Source: Rhodospirillaceae bacterium
GTDB lineage: Bacteria > Pseudomonadota > Alphaproteobacteria > Rhodospirillales > Rhodospirillaceae
NCBI GenBank assembly: GCA_009694245.1
Contig: SHVO01000018.1
Coordinates: 1-33,542, forward strand
Length of the DNA: 33,542 nucleotides
Direction: 5' to 3'
Shown: piece after piece, positions 8,702 to 16,964 of the stretch
Layout of the letters: every line of letters begins with the position of its first letter
Numbering within the stretch: the stretch's first letter is position 1
The notes under the pieces: generated by a model
Database searches by the model: none
What the model was told of the DNA's origin: nothing
What the model saw: the letters and a program-made list of their open reading frames with translations, nothing else
Translations under genes and position numbers: made by a program

Positions 8702-9163
8702 CTAATGTGTCTTTCCCACACTCCGCCTCACCATGTGAATATGAGGAATGTCGGCCTCCGCGAAAACCCCGCCCTCGCGGGCAAAGCCAAGCCGGCCATA
8801 GAATCCTTCGGCGGAAAGCTGAGCATTTAAGACGACCGTGGCCTTGTCCAAACGCCGGACGATCTCCTCCATGACGGCCTTGCCCGCGCCCGTGCCGCGC
8901 CGCTCCTTCAGCACCGCGACCCGTTCGATCTTATAGATCCCGGGACCATAGGGGCGCAGGCGCGCGCAGCCCACGGGTAAGCCGTCATCCAGCACAAGAA
9001 AGTGCTCGCAGATCAAGTCTTTGCCGTCCCACTCCTCGGCCGCGGATATACCCTGCTCGTCGCAAAACACCGCCTGGCGGATCTGCCGGGCGGCGTTCAT
9101 ATGCGGAGTGTTGTCGGCGTGGAAGGCAATGACGGCAAAGGTCATGGCCGGGACGATTGCCAC
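8702..9163 (-). CDS. GNAT family N-acetyltransferase
   Basis: A 153-residue acyl-CoA-dependent N-acetyltransferase. The fold is recognisable by IRQAVFCDEQGIS near the N terminus, the core strand YKIERVAVLKERRGTGAGKAVMEEI with the R-x-x-G-x-G/A acetyl-CoA pyrophosphate loop, and the late LNAQLSAEGFYGRLGF motif typical of ElaA/YjcF-like GNATs. The first start is a GTG at 9163; an ATG at 9145 gives MTFAVIAF and may be the true start, since neither has a clear Shine-Dalgarno. It begins 9 nt after the cysteine synthase stop, so the two probably share a transcript. The acceptor substrate is unknown. Confidence 0.88.
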   Translation of the reverse strand: MAIVPAMTFAVIAFHADNTPHMNAARQIRQAVFCDEQGISAAEEWDGKDLICEHFLVLDDGLPVGCARLRPYGPGIYKIERVAVLKERRGTGAGKAVMEEIVRRLDKATVVLNAQLSAEGFYGRLGFAREGGVFAEADIPHIHMVRRSVGKTH

Positions 9164-9172
9164 CGGCGGCGG

Positions 9173-10207
9173 CTATTTATCGAGCCAGGTCGGCACCGGC
9201 AGATTCTTCGAGCGCAGGAACGCCGGATTGAACAGCTTGCTCTGATAGCGCGCGCCGGAGTCGGTTAGCAGTGTCACGATGGTTTTCCCCGGCCCCAACT
9301 TGTAGGCCAGCCGGATGGCGCCGGCGATGTTAATGCCGGTGGAGCTGCCGACGCAGATGCCCTCATCCTTGATCAAGTCAAAAACGATCGGCAGGGCCTC
9401 CTTGTCATGAATCTGGAATTGATCGTCGATGATCGCGCCTTCCAGGTTGGCGGTTACGCGGCCTTGGCCGATGCCTTCGGTGATGGAACTGCCTTCGGAC
9501 TTCAACTGGCCGTGGGCATAGAAATTGAACAGCGCGGCGCCCATGGGGTCGGCCAGCGCCACGACGATATTCTTGCGTTTGGCTTTCAGGCCAATGCCGA
9601 CGCCCGCGAGGGTTCCGCCGGTACCGACCGCCGACACGAAGCCGTCGATGCGGCCATCCACATCGTTCCAGATTTCGGCCGCGGTTTCACGAGCATGGCC
9701 ATCGCGATTGGCGACATTGTCGAACTGGTTGGCCCAGATCGCACCATTAGGATCGGTCCGGGCCAGTTCCTCGGCCAGGCGCTGGGAGAACTTGACGTAG
9801 TGATTAGGATCGGTGGCGGCGACCGCCTTCACTTCACGTAAATCCGCTCCCAAAAGACGCAGAAAGTCTTTCTTCTCCTGGCTCTGGGTCTCGGGCACGA
9901 CAATGACGGTGCGATAGCCCTTGGCATTGCCGACAACGGTTAGTCCGATGCCGGTATTGCCGGCGGTGCCTTCGACGATGATTCCGCCAGGCTTCAATCG
10001 CCCCTTGGCCTCGGCATCCTCAACGATGAACTTGGCAGTGCGGTCCTTGATCGATCCGCCCGGATTGGCGTATTCGGCCTTGGCAAGAATCGTGCATCCG
10101 GTCAATTCCGAGGCTTTGCGCAACTTGATCATCGGCGTGTGGCCGATCGAGGCCACGACGTCCGGATAAGGGGCGACGGAATTGGGGTGCACGGACATGT
10201 TGGACAC
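9173..10207 (-). CDS. cysK: Cysteine synthase (O-acetylserine sulfhydrylase family), PLP-dependent
   Basis: The protein (344 residues) is of the fold type II PLP family that makes L-cysteine from O-acetylserine and sulfide. The PLP lysine is K54 in NPGGSIKDR, followed by GTAGNTG (the TSGNTG substrate loop variant), GTGGT (phosphate-binding) and a C-terminal DSGARYQSKLFN block characteristic of cysteine synthase A. A GTG at 10207 opens the frame; the ATG three codons later (10198) is equally plausible. It is somewhat longer than typical CysK because of an extended C terminus, and a cystathionine beta-synthase-like role is a less likely alternative. The GNAT gene follows after 9 nt. Cysteine supply also feeds the SUF cluster system at the right end, but nothing links the two directly. 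Confidence 0.88.
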   Translation of the reverse strand: MSNMSVHPNSVAPYPDVVASIGHTPMIKLRKASELTGCTILAKAEYANPGGSIKDRTAKFIVEDAEAKGRLKPGGIIVEGTAGNTGIGLTVVGNAKGYRTVIVVPETQSQEKKDFLRLLGADLREVKAVAATDPNHYVKFSQRLAEELARTDPNGAIWANQFDNVANRDGHARETAAEIWNDVDGRIDGFVSAVGTGGTLAGVGIGLKAKRKNIVVALADPMGAALFNFYAHGQLKSEGSSITEGIGQGRVTANLEGAIIDDQFQIHDKEALPIVFDLIKDEGICVGSSTGINIAGAIRLAYKLGPGKTIVTLLTDSGARYQSKLFNPAFLRSKNLPVPTWLDK

Positions 10208-10507
10208 TAGGGCATCTCTGGATTAAGTCTTCCAAAGCCATTGAAACTGACCGGACCGCCGCCACAAAGGTGCCTTGAGCCGATGCCGGGCGGAAAGGGC
10301 TTTTCGAGAGAAAATGTTCCTCTGATTTTGCCCCGCGCGTAGCAGTCTAGTCTCTTACGTACCTCAAAGCGAGGTTAGAGCGGCCGGGCCCCCGCCGCGG
10401 TCACGGTGTATGAGGGTTTGGTGAAGGAGGGTTTGGCGAACGCGGGCTTGATCGCGCCCTCGGATATCGCCGACAATCGCCGCCGTCACTATCCGGGAAA
10501 TTCAGCC
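10208..10507. other. Divergent intergenic region
   Basis: About 300 bp between the leftward cysteine synthase gene and the rightward hydrolase gene. An in-frame GTG at 10406 could extend the hydrolase by 34 residues, but the added peptide has no family resemblance. I see no riboswitch, RNA gene or clear promoter boxes. Confidence 0.4.
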
Positions 10508-11452
10508 ATGTCTGCCGCCTTCACCTCGCGATTCTACACTTCGCCCGACGGCCTCAAGCTGCATTACCGCGACTACCCGGGACCTCCGACCGCGCCGTTC
10601 ACCGTTTTGTGCATTCCCGGCCTCACGCGCAACGCCCGGGATTTCGAGGATCTTGCCCCGCATCTGGCCGTCAAGTACCGCGTTCTTTGCGTTGAGTTGC
10701 GGGGCAGGGGGTTGTCGGATTATGCCAAGGACCCCAATACCTATCTTCCTCAAGTCTATGTGCGCGACGTGAAGGCGCTCCTGCAATCGGCCGGTCTCGC
10801 GCGAGTCGTGCTCTTGGGCACGTCCCTGGGCGGCATTATCTCCATGATTATGGCTGCGGTCATGAGTGCCAAGGTGCTCGGTGTGATTCTCAACGACATC
10901 GGCCCGGAAATAGATCCCTCCGGGCTTGCCCGCATAGCCGGGTATCTTGGCAAGTCCAAACCCATCGCCAGCTGGGACGAGGCTGCCGGCGCCATAAAGC
11001 TGCTCGATGGAACGATCTACCCTGATTATCAACCGGCCGACTGGCTGAGGATGGCGCGGCGGCGCTATCTTCAGTCGTCCGAGGACGGGTCATTTAGACC
11101 CGACTACGACCTCAATATCTCGAAGCCCTTCGCCAACAATTCATCGGCCGTGAATCTTTGGCCATTTTTCTTGGCCATGAAAGGCTTGCCCGTCCTCGGC
11201 ATTCGCGGCGGAACCTCAGATTTTCTCAGCGCCGATGTCTTCGCGCAGATGAAGCAGGGATTACCGGACCTGCGCCAGTTTACGGTCCCGAACCACGGCC
11301 ATGCGCCCTACCTCGATGAGCCCGAGGCGATCAAGGGTATCGACAGCTTCTTGGCGGCGCTGCCGGCGCGGCTGGGTCCATTGACCGTCCTTGCGCGGAC
11401 CTTACGATCCCTGGTCTTCTTTGCTAAGCTCAAGATCAACGGCGTCGCCTAA
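10508..11452 (+). CDS. Alpha/beta-fold hydrolase
   Basis: With ATG at 10508 the protein has 314 residues and starts MSAAFTSRFYTSPDGLKLHYR, a normal alpha/beta hydrolase opening; a GGGAA lies 8 nt upstream. The oxyanion-side motif CIPGLTRNARDF is at about 35-46. The nucleophile elbow is G-T-S-L-G-G with S106, the catalytic histidine is H265 in NHGHAPYLDEPEA, and the acid is probably the aspartate in GGTSDFLSADV. The substrate is not predictable; esterases, lactonases and C-C hydrolases share this pattern. The aminotransferase gene follows after 25 nt on the same strand, so co-expression is likely. Confidence 0.88.
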   Translation: MSAAFTSRFYTSPDGLKLHYRDYPGPPTAPFTVLCIPGLTRNARDFEDLAPHLAVKYRVLCVELRGRGLSDYAKDPNTYLPQVYVRDVKALLQSAGLARVVLLGTSLGGIISMIMAAVMSAKVLGVILNDIGPEIDPSGLARIAGYLGKSKPIASWDEAAGAIKLLDGTIYPDYQPADWLRMARRRYLQSSEDGSFRPDYDLNISKPFANNSSAVNLWPFFLAMKGLPVLGIRGGTSDFLSADVFAQMKQGLPDLRQFTVPNHGHAPYLDEPEAIKGIDSFLAALPARLGPLTVLARTLRSLVFFAKLKINGVA

Positions 11453-11477
11453 TTTTCAAAGGTAAGGTGTTCTTGCA

Positions 11478-12683
11478 ATGACCTCAGCCATGCGCAATCA
11501 ACCCTTGGCGGACCTTCCCCGGCGCATCCTCATGGGTCCCGGTCCGTCCGAGGTCCACGCCCGTGTCCTTGGCGCCATGGCGCGCCCGACCATCGGCCAT
11601 CTGGATCCCGCCTTCGTAGCCCTGATGGACGAGATCAAGGCGCTGCTGCGCTACGCCTTCCGCACCGAAAATGCCATGACGATTCCGATTTCCGCGCCGG
11701 GTTCCGCCGGCATGGAGTGCTGCTTCGTCAATCTGCTTGAGCCCGGCGATTCGGCCCTGGTATGCGTTAACGGCGTTTTTGGCGGCCGCATGAAGGAAAA
11801 CGTCGAGCGCTGCGGGGCCAAGCCGATCGTGGTTGAGGACGCTTGGGGCAGGGCCGTTGACCCCCAGAAGGTGGAAGCTGCGCTGCGGGCCAATCCCGGG
11901 CTCAAGGCCGTGGCTTTTGTCCATGCCGAAACCTCCACCGGCGTCCGGTCGGACGCTGCCACCCTCTGCCGCCTGGCGCGTGACGCCGGCGCGCTATCGA
12001 TCGTCGACACCGTCACCGGGCTTGCCGGCATTCCGGTCGAAGTCGATGCCTGGGAGGCTGACGCCGTATATTCGGGCACCCAGAAATGCCTGTCGTGCCC
12101 GCCGGGGCTATCGCCTGTGACATTCAGTGCCCGCGCGGTTGACGCGGTCCGGCGACGCAAGACCAAGGTCCAGAGCTGGTTCCTCGACCTCTCATTGATC
12201 ATGGCCTATTGGGGAGATAAGGACGGCGGCGCCCGGACCTATCACCATACGGCACCCGTCAACGCGCTTTACGGACTGCACGAAGCCCTCGCGATGTTGC
12301 GCGAGGAGGGGTTGGAAGCGGCCTGGCGACGCCACGCGATTATGCATGCCGCCCTGGTCGCCGGCTTCGAGGCCATGGGTTTGGGCATGAGGGTCGATGC
12401 GGCTGTTCGCCTGCCGCAGCTCAATGCCGTCGAGGTTCCCCCGGGCATCGACGAAGCCGCCATCCGCCGGCAGCTGCTGTCGGTCTTCAATCTGGAAATC
12501 GGGTCCGGGCTTGGAGCCTGGGCCGGCAAGGTTTGGCGCATAGGGCTCATGGGGCAAAGCGCCACGCCTGCCTATGTCCTCGCCTGTCTTTCCGCGGTTG
12601 AATCGGCGTTACAAGGCGACGGCGCCAAGATCGCCCTCGGTCGGGCGCAACCCGCGGCACGGGCAGTCTTAGGCGTGAGCTAG
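11478..12683 (+). CDS. Alanine/serine-glyoxylate aminotransferase family protein (class V, PLP-dependent)
   Basis: A 401-residue class V aminotransferase. The N terminus [18 protein letters not shown] is the family hallmark, followed by [22 protein letters not shown], the HAETSTGV block, the cofactor aspartate in [13 protein letters not shown], and the PLP lysine K203 in [15 protein letters not shown]. The C-terminal domain has [18 protein letters not shown] and WRIGLMG, both typical. Such enzymes move an amino group from alanine, serine or aspartate onto glyoxylate or pyruvate. The exact donor is uncertain. It lies 25 nt after the alpha/beta hydrolase gene and is followed by several hairpins including a strong terminator. 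Confidence 0.9.
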   Translation: MTSAMRNQPLADLPRRILMGPGPSEVHARVLGAMARPTIGHLDPAFVALMDEIKALLRYAFRTENAMTIPISAPGSAGMECCFVNLLEPGDSALVCVNGVFGGRMKENVERCGAKPIVVEDAWGRAVDPQKVEAALRANPGLKAVAFVHAETSTGVRSDAATLCRLARDAGALSIVDTVTGLAGIPVEVDAWEADAVYSGTQKCLSCPPGLSPVTFSARAVDAVRRRKTKVQSWFLDLSLIMAYWGDKDGGARTYHHTAPVNALYGLHEALAMLREEGLEAAWRRHAIMHAALVAGFEAMGLGMRVDAAVRLPQLNAVEVPPGIDEAAIRRQLLSVFNLEIGSGLGAWAGKVWRIGLMGQSATPAYVLACLSAVESALQGDGAKIALGRAQPAARAVLGVS

Positions 12684-12684
12684 T

Positions 12685-12728
12685 GGATCGATTCTGACAC
12701 TTGGTTCCCCCAAGTGTCAGGCCGATCC
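12685..12728. repeat. Interrupted palindrome after the aminotransferase gene
   Basis: An inner perfect 11-bp pair, CTGACACTTGG (12694-12704) and CCAAGTGTCAG (12710-12720), has a 5-nt loop. It is extended by an outer GGATCG/CGATCC pair. It lies directly after the aminotransferase stop codon. No T-run follows, so it may be an attenuator, an mRNA-stabilising stem or a repeat copy. Confidence 0.6.
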
Positions 12729-12747
12729 GCTAGCCAACCTTTATGAT

Positions 12748-12799
12748 GTGGTCAAAATCCAACACGATCGATGGGATCGAAACGTTAGATATTGACCAC
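12748..12799. repeat. Short inverted pair GTGGTCAA/TTGACCAC
   Basis: Perfect 8-bp arms at 12748-12755 and 12792-12799 flank 36 nt containing GATCGATGGGATCG. They could be termini of a small element relic or chance. Function unknown. Confidence 0.3.
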
Positions 12800-12808
12800 T
12801 AGGCAATG

Positions 12809-12841
12809 AAAAGCCCGCCGAGCGTTGGCTCGGCGGGCTTT
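12809..12841. terminator. Bidirectional rho-independent terminator
   Basis: AAAGCCCGCCGAGC pairs perfectly with GCTCGGCGGGCTTT around a 4-nt GTTG loop, with A residues on the left and T residues on the right. It can therefore end transcription of the aminotransferase operon on the plus strand and of the lysine-rich peptide gene on the minus strand. Confidence 0.85.
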
Positions 12842-12977
12842 CCATCACAATCGGATATCGTACCGGTACAAACTGTTCAGGGCGGAGCCCTTAAAGGGTA
12901 AACCTTCCGTTCGCGCCGATTTCGTAACCGTTCTTGTGTGCTGTCCCTTAAGAAATAAAAGTTGGCTTAAGGCCGAT

Positions 12978-13046
12978 TTACTTTTTGGCCTTCTTCTTGC
13001 CCTTTTTCTTCGCAACTTTCTTCTTCGCTTTCTTTTTAGCAGCCAT
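12978..13046 (-). CDS. 22-residue lysine-rich (histone H1-tail-like) peptide
   Basis: The complete frame runs from ATG at 13046 to TAA at 12978 and encodes MAAKKKAKKK followed by VAKKKGKKKAKK: 15 lysines, otherwise only Met, Ala, Val and Gly. A good Shine-Dalgarno, AGGGG, lies at 13055-13059, 8 nt before the ATG, and a two-way terminator lies downstream. The composition resembles bacterial histone H1-like tails that bind DNA or RNA by charge, so a nucleoid or ribosome-associated role is possible but unproven. It is too short for most gene callers. The start site, terminator and wholly biased composition argue it is real; chance K-rich reading of a GAA/AAG-rich tract is the main alternative. 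Confidence 0.6.
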   Translation of the reverse strand: MAAKKKAKKKVAKKKGKKKAKK

Positions 13047-13817
13047 GATCAAATCCCCTGTCATGAGAGTTTAGGTTACGTCTGGACACCTCGAAACATG
13101 TAAAGAACCGAACACCACGTCCGGTGTGAAACATCCAAACATTGAAGAGATAAACGCACTTAATGAAAATTCACAAGTGATTTTGCAAGGCGGGTGAATT
13201 TTTTTCTTGATTTCTGCTTCGACAGGGTTTTCGCCGCGTGGCCGCGCATCGCACTTCAGCATCCTCGTCACATGAAATCGACGCGCAGGTCGGGGTGTCC
13301 ATGGATCGCCGCGCGAAAGTCGCGCACCTCATTCCCGCACGGCCGCGCGACGCCTTCATCGCCATCACTCACGCACGTCGTCGGCATTTTTCCGGGTTTC
13401 GCATCCGAACTTTTCACGACGCGTCCGGCTGGAATCGGGCGAGGCCAGGCATTCAGAAAGTTCAGCAATTTCGCGGATTATCGCGTGCTTTTTGAAGCCG
13501 GCGGCCGAATGATCCGGCCGGTGCCGGCGGGCCGGGCGCGAGCACTTTGAATGCGCTTCGCCGGGGCGGCTTTTGCGCAAGCGCACTCGCTCTGAAGCGT
13601 CGCACGCTCGCGCATCCTGGAGCAAAATCCAGCGCGCCATGATGTCACTGACGCCGCCGGAGTCATCTCCGCGACGCCCGAATGTGACAGGCCGGCGCGT
13701 CACGCCGCGAGGGGTTGGTAAAGGAACCGTTTACGGCCGCCGGAGGCTGCCGCCGGGGGTGCACCCCTCCAAACCGGGCGACAACGGTTAAGAATCGCGA
13801 CTCGGCGGTGGCGAGTC
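13047..13817. other. Long region without a convincing gene
   Basis: About 770 bp upstream of the lysine-rich peptide gene. Bases about 13080-13230 are AT-rich and may hold its promoter and a long leader; on the minus strand TTGCAA then CATTAA with a 17-nt spacer (about 13155-13185) is a weak candidate. Bases 13240-13700 are GC-rich with several overlapping open frames, none with a recognisable domain or consistent start. A perfect GGGGTGCACCCC palindrome lies at 13756-13767. The region could hold a decayed gene or a noncoding RNA; I cannot support either. Confidence 0.4.
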
Positions 13818-14882
13818 TCAGGTTACGTCGCCACTCGCCGACATGATCACGGCGACCGGGCGCGTCTTGGGGAACTGCGCCAGCACGATCATGGCTATGA
13901 CCATCAGCGGCACACTCAAGATCATCCCCGTGATCCCCCAGATGGCGCCCCACACGGACAGCGAGAGGATCATCACGACCGGACTCAAGTTCAGCGACCT
14001 GCCCGTGATCTGAGGTTCAATGACATTTTCGACAAAGGCTTGCAGACCGATCAGGCTGGCGAGCACAAAGACCGCCGTAACCGGAGAAGGGAACTGGAGC
14101 AGCGCAAGGACGGTCGGAAATAACATCGCTAAGGGCGAGCCGATGTAGGGAATGAAGTTCAGGACGAACACCAAAAGCGCCCAAAAGCCGGCAAAATCGA
14201 CCCCGAAGAGCTTGAGGACGATGTAGCTCAATACGCCGTTCAGCAGGCTGATTCCGGTCTTGATGAGGACGTAAGTTTCGATCTTTTCGCCCATGGTCGT
14301 GAGCGTTGCCCGCGCCAAATGCTCGCCGGCCGGGTCGGGGAAAACCGCCTTAAGTTTGCGGTCAAAGGTGCGCATTTCCAGGAGGAGAAAGACCACATAG
14401 GCGAAGACTTGAAAGGTGTTGGCGGCAATCGATTGAAAGGCCCCGGCGAAACGTTGGACAACAGCGCTGAGATCAATTCCTTGCGCGAGGGTCGCTAGCG
14501 TCGGGGGCTCTTCCAGCCTCAAAAGCCGCGCCGCCAGGGCCGTGCCTTGGGTAAACATATCCTGAAGGCCCTCCTGGTAACGCGGTGCGGCCTCGACCAC
14601 GGCCCGAACGTTGCCGGCGGTGATTTGGACGGTAAGCGCGATGACCAGGAGAAAGATGAGTACGGCGGCGGCGAGGCCCAGCCAGCTCGGCGGATGCCGG
14701 CCGCCGACCTTGAGCCGTTCGATGCGGTGGCCCATGGCGGCGATGAGATAGGCGATAAATACCGCGAGAACGAGGGGCATCAAGATAGCCTCGCCCACGA
14801 CCAGGAAGTAAACCGTCAGAGCCACTATCCCGAAGGCGGCGGCTAGCGTGACCACGCCGTGGCTATGCGAGGGGGTCGTCAT
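13818..14882 (-). CDS. AI-2E family transporter (PerM/YdiK-like)
   Basis: A 354-residue integral membrane protein with about eight hydrophobic segments. It has the family's central FGVDFAGFWALLVFVLNFIPYIGSPLAM block, the following FVENVIEPQITGRSLNLSPVVMI block and GAIWGITGMILSVPLMVI near the C terminus. Members are named after autoinducer-2 export, but many act on other solutes or as ion antiporters, so the substrate is unknown. Its ATG overlaps the stop of the upstream small membrane protein gene by 4 nt (ATGA), so the pair is translationally coupled and the two proteins may work together. Confidence 0.9.
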   Translation of the reverse strand: MTTPSHSHGVVTLAAAFGIVALTVYFLVVGEAILMPLVLAVFIAYLIAAMGHRIERLKVGGRHPPSWLGLAAAVLIFLLVIALTVQITAGNVRAVVEAAPRYQEGLQDMFTQGTALAARLLRLEEPPTLATLAQGIDLSAVVQRFAGAFQSIAANTFQVFAYVVFLLLEMRTFDRKLKAVFPDPAGEHLARATLTTMGEKIETYVLIKTGISLLNGVLSYIVLKLFGVDFAGFWALLVFVLNFIPYIGSPLAMLFPTVLALLQFPSPVTAVFVLASLIGLQAFVENVIEPQITGRSLNLSPVVMILSLSVWGAIWGITGMILSVPLMVIAMIVLAQFPKTRPVAVIMSASGDVT

Positions 14883-15325
14883 GACCGACTTTCCTTTGGA
14901 TCAAACGCGGCCAGCAGCGCCGTGGCCCCAAAGGTAAAAAGCAGCAGCATGTTAAGGGCGTCCGCCGTCGCGCCGGCGGATTCACGAAACGACCACAGGG
15001 CAATCGCCATCAACGCCGTGACGATCACGCCGATCCCGAGGGCATTCACCGCCATCATGAAGATGCGCGAAAGGACTTCGTTGTCGTAAGCGGGGCCGCT
15101 GGTTTCCCGCGCCGCCCGCCCGTTCTTGGCGATCACACGGACTGTCAGCCGCTCAGGTTCCGGCTCGAAGTTTTCTTCAAGAACCTGGGTGGGGCGGTCG
15201 GATTCCGCCTTGATGGCGCGGGCGGCGTCCAGGGCTCGGTCTTGTTGGCTTTGACTGAAGCGCGCATGGAGCGCCCAGCGCCCGAACGTGACGACATATA
15301 CCTCGTAATTGGTGAAGGCTTTCAT
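14879..15325 (-). CDS. Unknown small membrane protein coupled to AI-2E transporter
   Basis: The 148-residue protein has an N-terminal soluble part (about 1-85) opening EVYVVTFGRWALHARF, with DRALDAARAIKAE and an acidic EENFEPEPERL stretch. Two membrane helices follow at about 88-112 and 122-141. I do not recognise a named domain. The first part looks like a small alpha/beta module, perhaps cytoplasmic. The stop overlaps the start of the AI-2E transporter gene by 4 nt, which suggests an accessory or regulatory partner. ATG at 15325 is the only good start. Confidence 0.7.
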   Translation of the reverse strand: MKAFTNYEVYVVTFGRWALHARFSQSQQDRALDAARAIKAESDRPTQVLEENFEPEPERLTVRVIAKNGRAARETSGPAYDNEVLSRIFMMAVNALGIGVIVTALMAIALWSFRESAGATADALNMLLLFTFGATALLAAFDPKESRS

Positions 15326-15390
15326 TGACCCGCCCGCCCTCGTTAATCACGCCGCTGCCCCAGACCTTCGGCGTTAGGGCCGCGTTCGGC

Positions 15391-16158
15391 TTACTTGGCG
15401 CCGGAATGCAGCCCGGCCTTGAGCAGCAGGAGATCCCAGTTATTCATCGACTGCAGGAGGAAGTGAATCGCGTGGAGGAAGCCGGATTTGCGCCACTCAA
15501 GAATGACGCTGTCGGGCACGTCCTTAAATTTCTCCTCATCAACCCGCTTGAACGATCCCAGCGTCGAGCGTTGCCCCGGCGTCGGTTCGATCTCAAGCGT
15601 ACAGTCGACCACGATATCGGTCTTTTTCAGGGCGGCGGATAGATCGCGCGTAAACAGGAAGGCGCCGTGGAATTGGTTGCACAGGTCGAGCGCTTGGGTC
15701 ACGACCTCGGTTTCCTTGCCGTCATCCTTGAACAAGGGCCGCGCATCCTCACCGCTTGCGGCCGACGCGACATCGATGCCGAGGGTCAGCCGGTCATCGT
15801 CGCCGCCGAGCAGAATGAACGGGTGGCGACGGATATAGGCCGGTACGTAAACGCCCGCGTCCCATTGGCCCGTGGGGCTGACGAATAAATTTTGCTCGGG
15901 TTGCACGCCAAGCGCCGCCGTCGGGACCAGTTCATCGCCGAGCAGCAGGATCGGAAAGTGGCGGGCCGCCATGGTGAACTCGGGCACGGTCAAGGGCACG
16001 GTATTGGTCTTGGTGGCGAACGCGTACGCCGCCTCGGGGCGAATTTTGAGGTTCTTGTGCAGCTGCGCCGACAAGGGCTCGATGGCCGAGTAAAACATCG
16101 GCGGTACGTCGGACCTGGGCGTGCTTTGGGTGGCGGAAGTATCGGTCACGATTATCAT
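15391..16158 (-). CDS. SapC family protein
   Basis: The 255-residue protein matches the SapC family (named after a gene in the Campylobacter S-layer locus). Evidence is the opening FYSAIEPLSAQLHKNLKI, then AARHFPILLLGDE, VYVPAYIRRHPFILLGGDDD, DLCNQFHGAFLFTRDL and a C-terminal LHAIHFLLQSMNNWDLLL. No signal peptide is visible. Family function is poorly known; members occur widely in alphaproteobacteria without S-layers, so a cell-surface role cannot be assumed. The start is ATG at 16158 with GAAGGAT close upstream. It appears to be its own unit between the small membrane protein gene and alkA. Confidence 0.85.
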   Translation of the reverse strand: MIIVTDTSATQSTPRSDVPPMFYSAIEPLSAQLHKNLKIRPEAAYAFATKTNTVPLTVPEFTMAARHFPILLLGDELVPTAALGVQPEQNLFVSPTGQWDAGVYVPAYIRRHPFILLGGDDDRLTLGIDVASAASGEDARPLFKDDGKETEVVTQALDLCNQFHGAFLFTRDLSAALKKTDIVVDCTLEIEPTPGQRSTLGSFKRVDEEKFKDVPDSVILEWRKSGFLHAIHFLLQSMNNWDLLLLKAGLHSGAK

Positions 16159-16313
16159 ATCCTTCGGTTAAGCGGCTCTTGGGGTTAAAGATTTTGGCCC
16201 CCTGCCGGGCAGGGAGAATAGGGCTCCAACTGCTAAACGCAAAGCGCGTTTTCGGGTCGGATTGATCGCCAAAAACCGCGGGAATCGCCATTTTCGTCGG
16301 CGTCCGGAGGCGG

Positions 16314-16949
16314 CTAAGCCCCGGTTTTCTTCACCCGGGTCGCGCCGTAATACCGCCAGAGCAAGAGAGCCGCGGCCGAGCGGTAAGGCCGCCAGATTTC
16401 CGCCCGGCTCTCCAATTCCTTGGCCGACGGTTTGGCCGGAAGTTCATCGAGCGTCTGAACGGCCAGCTGGAGGGCTAAGTCTCCGATCGGCCAGACGTCG
16501 GGCCGGCCCATGCCGAACATGAGGTAGATGTCGGCTGTCCAATTTCCGATACCCTTGAAAGCCGTGAGCGTGGCCCGGACGGCTTCATCGTCGGCGCGTT
16601 CCAACGCTTTCATATTCAGTTGCCGCGTTGCCACGGCCTCAGCCAGGCCGAGCGCATAGCGGGCCTTCTGGCCGCTAAATCCGCTCGTGCGCATGCCCCC
16701 TTCGCCGAGCTTGAGCAGACGCGGCGCGGTCACGCTTCCGCCGGCGTTTCGTTTCAACTTGGACCAGATGGCCGCGCCCGCGGCCGTCGATACCTGTTGA
16801 TTGCCGATGATCCGGATCAGCGTGGCGAAACCCGGACCGACGGTGCGCGGCTCCGGAAATCCGGTAAGCTTGATGGCTGCCGATAGCCGCCGATCGCGCC
16901 GCCTCAAGAGCGTGAGGTGCCGCTTGATATCTTCCGCGCTACTGATCAC
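16314..16949 (-). CDS. alkA: DNA-3-methyladenine glycosylase II (AlkA-like, HhH-GPD)
   Basis: A 211-residue base-excision repair glycosylase that removes alkylated bases. It has the LIRIIGNQQVSTAAG block (about 44-58), the helix-hairpin-helix FKGIGNWTADIYLMF (131-145) and the catalytic aspartate D157 in DVWPIGDLALQ, then the C-terminal WRPYRSAAALLLWRYYG typical of this group. It is shorter than E. coli AlkA because it lacks the N-terminal beta domain, as is common in this subfamily. It lies 15 nt after yaaA on the same strand, giving a probable two-gene unit that protects DNA from alkylation and oxidation. Confidence 0.9.
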   Translation of the reverse strand: MISSAEDIKRHLTLLRRRDRRLSAAIKLTGFPEPRTVGPGFATLIRIIGNQQVSTAAGAAIWSKLKRNAGGSVTAPRLLKLGEGGMRTSGFSGQKARYALGLAEAVATRQLNMKALERADDEAVRATLTAFKGIGNWTADIYLMFGMGRPDVWPIGDLALQLAVQTLDELPAKPSAKELESRAEIWRPYRSAAALLLWRYYGATRVKKTGA

Positions 16950-16964
16950 GTGAACGCCACCTGA

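Noticed and set aside
13194-13703. Overlapping open frames on both strands (118 and 112 codons) in the large gap
   Set aside because: They overlap each other, have no Shine-Dalgarno or recognisable family, and show the arginine/serine-rich composition of shadow frames.
16200-16214. CCCTGC-CGG-GCAGGG palindrome upstream of sapC
   Set aside because: Short stem with a 3-nt loop and no T-run, on the promoter side of the gene; not enough to call a terminator or operator.
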